From: Kiritimatiellia bacterium
Lineage (GTDB): Bacteria; Verrucomicrobiota; Kiritimatiellia; RFP12; DVOR01
Assembly: GCA_017548245.1 (NCBI GenBank)
Contig: JAFYMU010000129.1
Span: 1-7,721 of the forward strand
Length of the DNA: 7,721 bases
Direction: 5' to 3'
A model generated the notes under the pieces. The model was not told the DNA's origin and did no database searches. It saw only the letters and a program-made list of their open reading frames with translations. Position 1 is the first letter of the stretch. Each line of letters begins with the position of its first letter. Below are positions 5,681-7,721 of this stretch, one piece after another. The position numbers and the translations under genes are program-made.

Positions 5681-7285
5681 ATGGATATGGATACTGCAGA
5701 GAAGATTGCAGGACAGATTGATAGCAAGGAATTAAATCTGAAGCAGTTGTTTGCGGAGGATCCGAATCGCGCCGCGAAGATGACGGTGACGGCCGCGGGT
5801 TGGACGTTGGACTATTCGAAGAACTGGGTGGATGCCCCCACGATGAAGCTCTTGATCCAGTTGGCTGAAAAGTCTGGCTTGAAGGCTGAAATCGAAAAGA
5901 TGTTCACGGGCGCCCATATCAACGAGACCGAAGATCGCGCCGTCTTGCACACGGCATTGCGTTCGTCGAAGACCGAAGGCTTGACCGTGGATGGCCAGGA
6001 TATCTATGGCGATGTGCACGCCGTGTTGAATAAGATGGGCGAATTCGCGAACTTGATCCGCAACGGCAAGTGGTTGGGTGCCACGGGCAAGCGCATTAAG
6101 TACATCGTGAATATCGGCATCGGCGGTTCGGACTTGGGCCCCGCCATGGCTTATCAGGCATTGGCTACCTATTCGAAGCGCGCCATCAAGTGCTTTTACG
6201 TGTCGAACGTGGATGCGACGCACATGGCCGAAACCCTCTTGCAGGTGAAGGCAGATCAGACGCTCTTCATCGTGGCTTCCAAGACCTTTACGACGCAGGA
6301 AACGATGACCAACGCCATGACGGCACGCACGTGGTTGGTTGACCAGTTGGGCGAAGCGGCCGTGGCAAAGCACTTTGTGGCGGTGAGCACCAACGCTCAG
6401 AAGGTGGCGGAATTTGGCATTGATACGGCCAATATGTTCGGCTTCTGGGACTGGGTCGGTGGCCGTTACTCGTTGCCTTCGGCCATTGGTTTGTCGTTAA
6501 TGATTGCTATCGGCACGATGAACTACAAGCGCTTGTTGGCTGGTTACGAAGCGATGGATAAACACTTCCGCACCGCATCCTTCCAGCGCAACCTCCCTGT
6601 TTTGTTGGCCTTGATTGGAATCTTGTATGCCAATGGCTATGGTGCAGACAGCTACGCCGTGTTGCCGTATGACCAGTACTTGGCTCGCTTCCCTGCCTAC
6701 CTCCAGCAGTTGGACATGGAAAGCAATGGTAAGTCGATTGACCGTCAGGGCAAGCCCGTGGAGTACACCACCGGTCCCATCGTCTGGGGCGAACCCGGTA
6801 CGAACGGTCAGCACGCCTTCTACCAGTTGATTCACCAGGGCACGCGTTTGATTCCCGCAGACTTCATCGGTTTCTGCCGCAGCCGCAACCCCTTGGGTGA
6901 CCACCACGACAAGTTGATGGCCAACTTCTTCGCGCAGACCGAAGCCCTTGCTTTCGGTAAGACGGCAGAACAGTGCCGCGCAGAAGGTGTGCCCGAAAAC
7001 TTGATCCCCTTCAAGACCTTTGAAGGCAACCATCCGACCAACACCCTCTTGGCTGATGAATTGACGCCGAAGACCTTGGGTGCTTTGATTGCCCTTTACG
7101 AACACAAGGTCTTTGTCCAGGGTATCATTTGGAATATCTATTCCTTTGACCAGTGGGGCGTGGAATTGGGTAAGGTGCTCGCCGGTAAGATCCTTAAGGA
7201 ATTGACCGACACGACCGCACCCTTGAACCACGATAGCTCGACGAACGCGTTGATTGAACGTTATCGCGCCGCTAAGAAGGCCTAA
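5681..7285 (+). CDS. pgi: Glucose-6-phosphate isomerase
   Basis: Pgi interconverts glucose 6-phosphate and fructose 6-phosphate in glycolysis and gluconeogenesis; fructose 6-phosphate also feeds GlcN-6-P and so peptidoglycan precursors. The 534-aa length fits the family (about 550). Visible motifs are GIGGSDLGP (146-154), SKTFTTQET (200-208, phosphate binding), signature 1 [16 protein letters not shown] (257-272, Arg262), DMESNGK with Glu347, [13 protein letters not shown] with His378, and signature 2 [18 protein letters not shown] (481-498) ending in Lys498. Glu347, His378 and Lys498 match Glu357, His388 and Lys518 of the rabbit enzyme. AAAGG at 5666-5670 is the ribosome-binding site; another ATG at 5674 is out of frame. 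Codons are more uniform (AAG for Lys, TTG for Leu) than in the division genes, which suggests high expression. Confidence 0.97.
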   Translation: MDMDTAEKIAGQIDSKELNLKQLFAEDPNRAAKMTVTAAGWTLDYSKNWVDAPTMKLLIQLAEKSGLKAEIEKMFTGAHINETEDRAVLHTALRSSKTEGLTVDGQDIYGDVHAVLNKMGEFANLIRNGKWLGATGKRIKYIVNIGIGGSDLGPAMAYQALATYSKRAIKCFYVSNVDATHMAETLLQVKADQTLFIVASKTFTTQETMTNAMTARTWLVDQLGEAAVAKHFVAVSTNAQKVAEFGIDTANMFGFWDWVGGRYSLPSAIGLSLMIAIGTMNYKRLLAGYEAMDKHFRTASFQRNLPVLLALIGILYANGYGADSYAVLPYDQYLARFPAYLQQLDMESNGKSIDRQGKPVEYTTGPIVWGEPGTNGQHAFYQLIHQGTRLIPADFIGFCRSRNPLGDHHDKLMANFFAQTEALAFGKTAEQCRAEGVPENLIPFKTFEGNHPTNTLLADELTPKTLGALIALYEHKVFVQGIIWNIYSFDQWGVELGKVLAGKILKELTDTTAPLNHDSSTNALIERYRAAKKA

Positions 7286-7306
7286 GGCTCACGCTTTGGC
7301 TTCGCA

Positions 7307-7344
7307 AAAACGCCTTGTGCCCCTCGGCACAGGGCGTTTTTTTT
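7307..7344 (+). terminator. Intrinsic terminator after pgi
   Basis: The arms 7307-7321 and 7326-7340 form a 15-bp stem with a single G-U wobble and a CCTC loop, followed by a run of T so that eight T in a row end the structure. The run of A before the stem pairs with the first T residues and gives a matching U-run on the other strand, so it could also stop reverse transcripts. It closes the ddl-pgi operon. Confidence 0.95.
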
Positions 7345-7429
7345 GTTGTGGAGGAGGGGAAATGGGATAACAATGGAGCGCAGGCGATGGATTTCCTTAA
7401 TAAGAGGGGGTGTGAAATGTCTTTTCTTT

Positions 7430-7438
7430 TGCTATAAT
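7430..7438 (+). promoter_or_regulatory. Extended -10 promoter of the M50 protease gene
   Basis: TGC plus TATAAT is a perfect extended -10 element. The -35 region (around 7410-7416, GTGTGAA) is poor, as is allowed with an extended -10. Initiation seven to nine nt downstream falls at about 7445-7447, right on the ATG of the next gene. Confidence 0.7.
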
Positions 7439-7446
7439 AATGTGTT

Positions 7447-7721
7447 ATGCAAGTAGGTAATAGTTGGACACTCTGTAAAATTGCTGGAATTCCAGTGCGA
7501 TTGAATCTCTCCGTCGCGCTGCTGGCGGCTTATGTGGTGTACACAATGTTTACGATTCAGGCCCCGTTATTCTCGATTCTCGTGGGGCTGTACATTGCAG
7601 GTGTGTTGCTCATTTCCATCTTGTTACATGAATTAGCGCATAGTTTTACGGCCATTGCCTTTGGTGGGCGCATCCGCGAGATTACGTTACAACTCTTGGG
7701 CGGCTGCGCCTTGATTACACG
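7447..7721 (+). CDS. M50 family intramembrane metalloprotease (site-2 protease type), 3' truncated by window end
   Basis: Only the first 91 codons are present and the frame stays open to the window end. The start reads WTLCKIAGIPVRLN, the usual opening of SpoIVFB/S2P-like group proteins (W-x-L-x-K-I-x-GIPV). Two hydrophobic segments follow at about 21-37 and 41-60. The zinc-binding HELAH at 61-65 ends the second one, and FGGRIREITLQLLGGCALI continues the family pattern (x-EITL-x-x-x-GG-x-A). Such proteases cut transmembrane segments of regulators such as anti-sigma factors; the substrate here is unknown. Whether it carries C-terminal CBS domains, as many of this type do, cannot be seen. No Shine-Dalgarno precedes the ATG, and the promoter -10 lies only 8 nt upstream. 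The gene is separated from the pgi operon by a terminator. Confidence 0.9.
   Translation, partial: MQVGNSWTLCKIAGIPVRLNLSVALLAAYVVYTMFTIQAPLFSILVGLYIAGVLLISILLHELAHSFTAIAFGGRIREITLQLLGGCALIT

Noticed and set aside
6497..7231. 244-codon open frame on the - strand opposite pgi
   Set aside because: pgi is complete and unmistakable with strong codon bias; the reverse frame has no start signal or motif.
1..7721. CRISPR arrays, tRNA or rRNA genes, insertion sequences, riboswitches
   Set aside because: No regularly spaced repeats, no cloverleaf or rRNA sequence, no transposase or terminal inverted repeats were seen; the intergenic gap before ribE (7 nt) is too short for an FMN riboswitch.

Overview
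The window holds the distal part of a bacterial division and cell-wall (dcw) gene cluster, all on the + strand, followed by a clear transcription terminator and the start of an unrelated gene. The order is ddl (D-Ala-D-Ala ligase), ftsQ, ftsA, a very divergent ftsZ, a small lipoprotein gene, dtd (D-aminoacyl-tRNA deacylase), ribE (riboflavin synthase), pgi (glucose-6-phosphate isomerase), terminator, then a truncated gene for an M50/site-2 intramembrane protease. Gaps inside the cluster are 15 nt or less, and two junctions are 4-nt ATGA overlaps, so ddl to pgi reads as one operon ending at about 7344.

The ddl-ftsQ-ftsA-ftsZ order is the usual bacterial one. The FtsZ is not usual: it aligns along its whole length, but its GTP-binding signature, its T1 loop and its catalytic T7 loop are all changed, while the C-terminal FtsA-binding peptide is kept. 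FtsA also has an Asp-to-Asn change in its nucleotide pocket. A lipoprotein signal peptide in the gene after ftsZ suggests a Gram-negative-type envelope. Moderately high GC with Leu written mostly as TTG, plus the divergent FtsZ, makes me think of the PVC superphylum (Verrucomicrobiota, Lentisphaerota, Kiritimatiellota). That is an inference with low to moderate confidence, because no rRNA or other marker is present.

Region by region: 1-148 is non-coding or carries only the tail of something upstream, with a 7-nt tandem repeat, an 11-nt G-rich tandem repeat and a plausible extended -10 promoter before ddl. 149-5010 holds the envelope, division and D-amino-acid genes. 5018-7285 holds two metabolic genes (riboflavin and hexose phosphate) at the end of the same transcription unit. 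7307-7344 is a 15-bp hairpin with a T-run. 7345-7446 is intergenic and ends in an extended -10 box so close to the next ATG that the protease mRNA is probably leaderless.

Functionally, Ddl makes the D-Ala-D-Ala end of peptidoglycan precursors, Dtd removes D-amino acids wrongly loaded on tRNA, and FtsQ, FtsA and FtsZ build the division site. The most interesting points are the degenerate but apparently functional-context FtsZ, the small lipoprotein of HMA-like layout locked between ftsZ and dtd, and the predicted leaderless protease gene.
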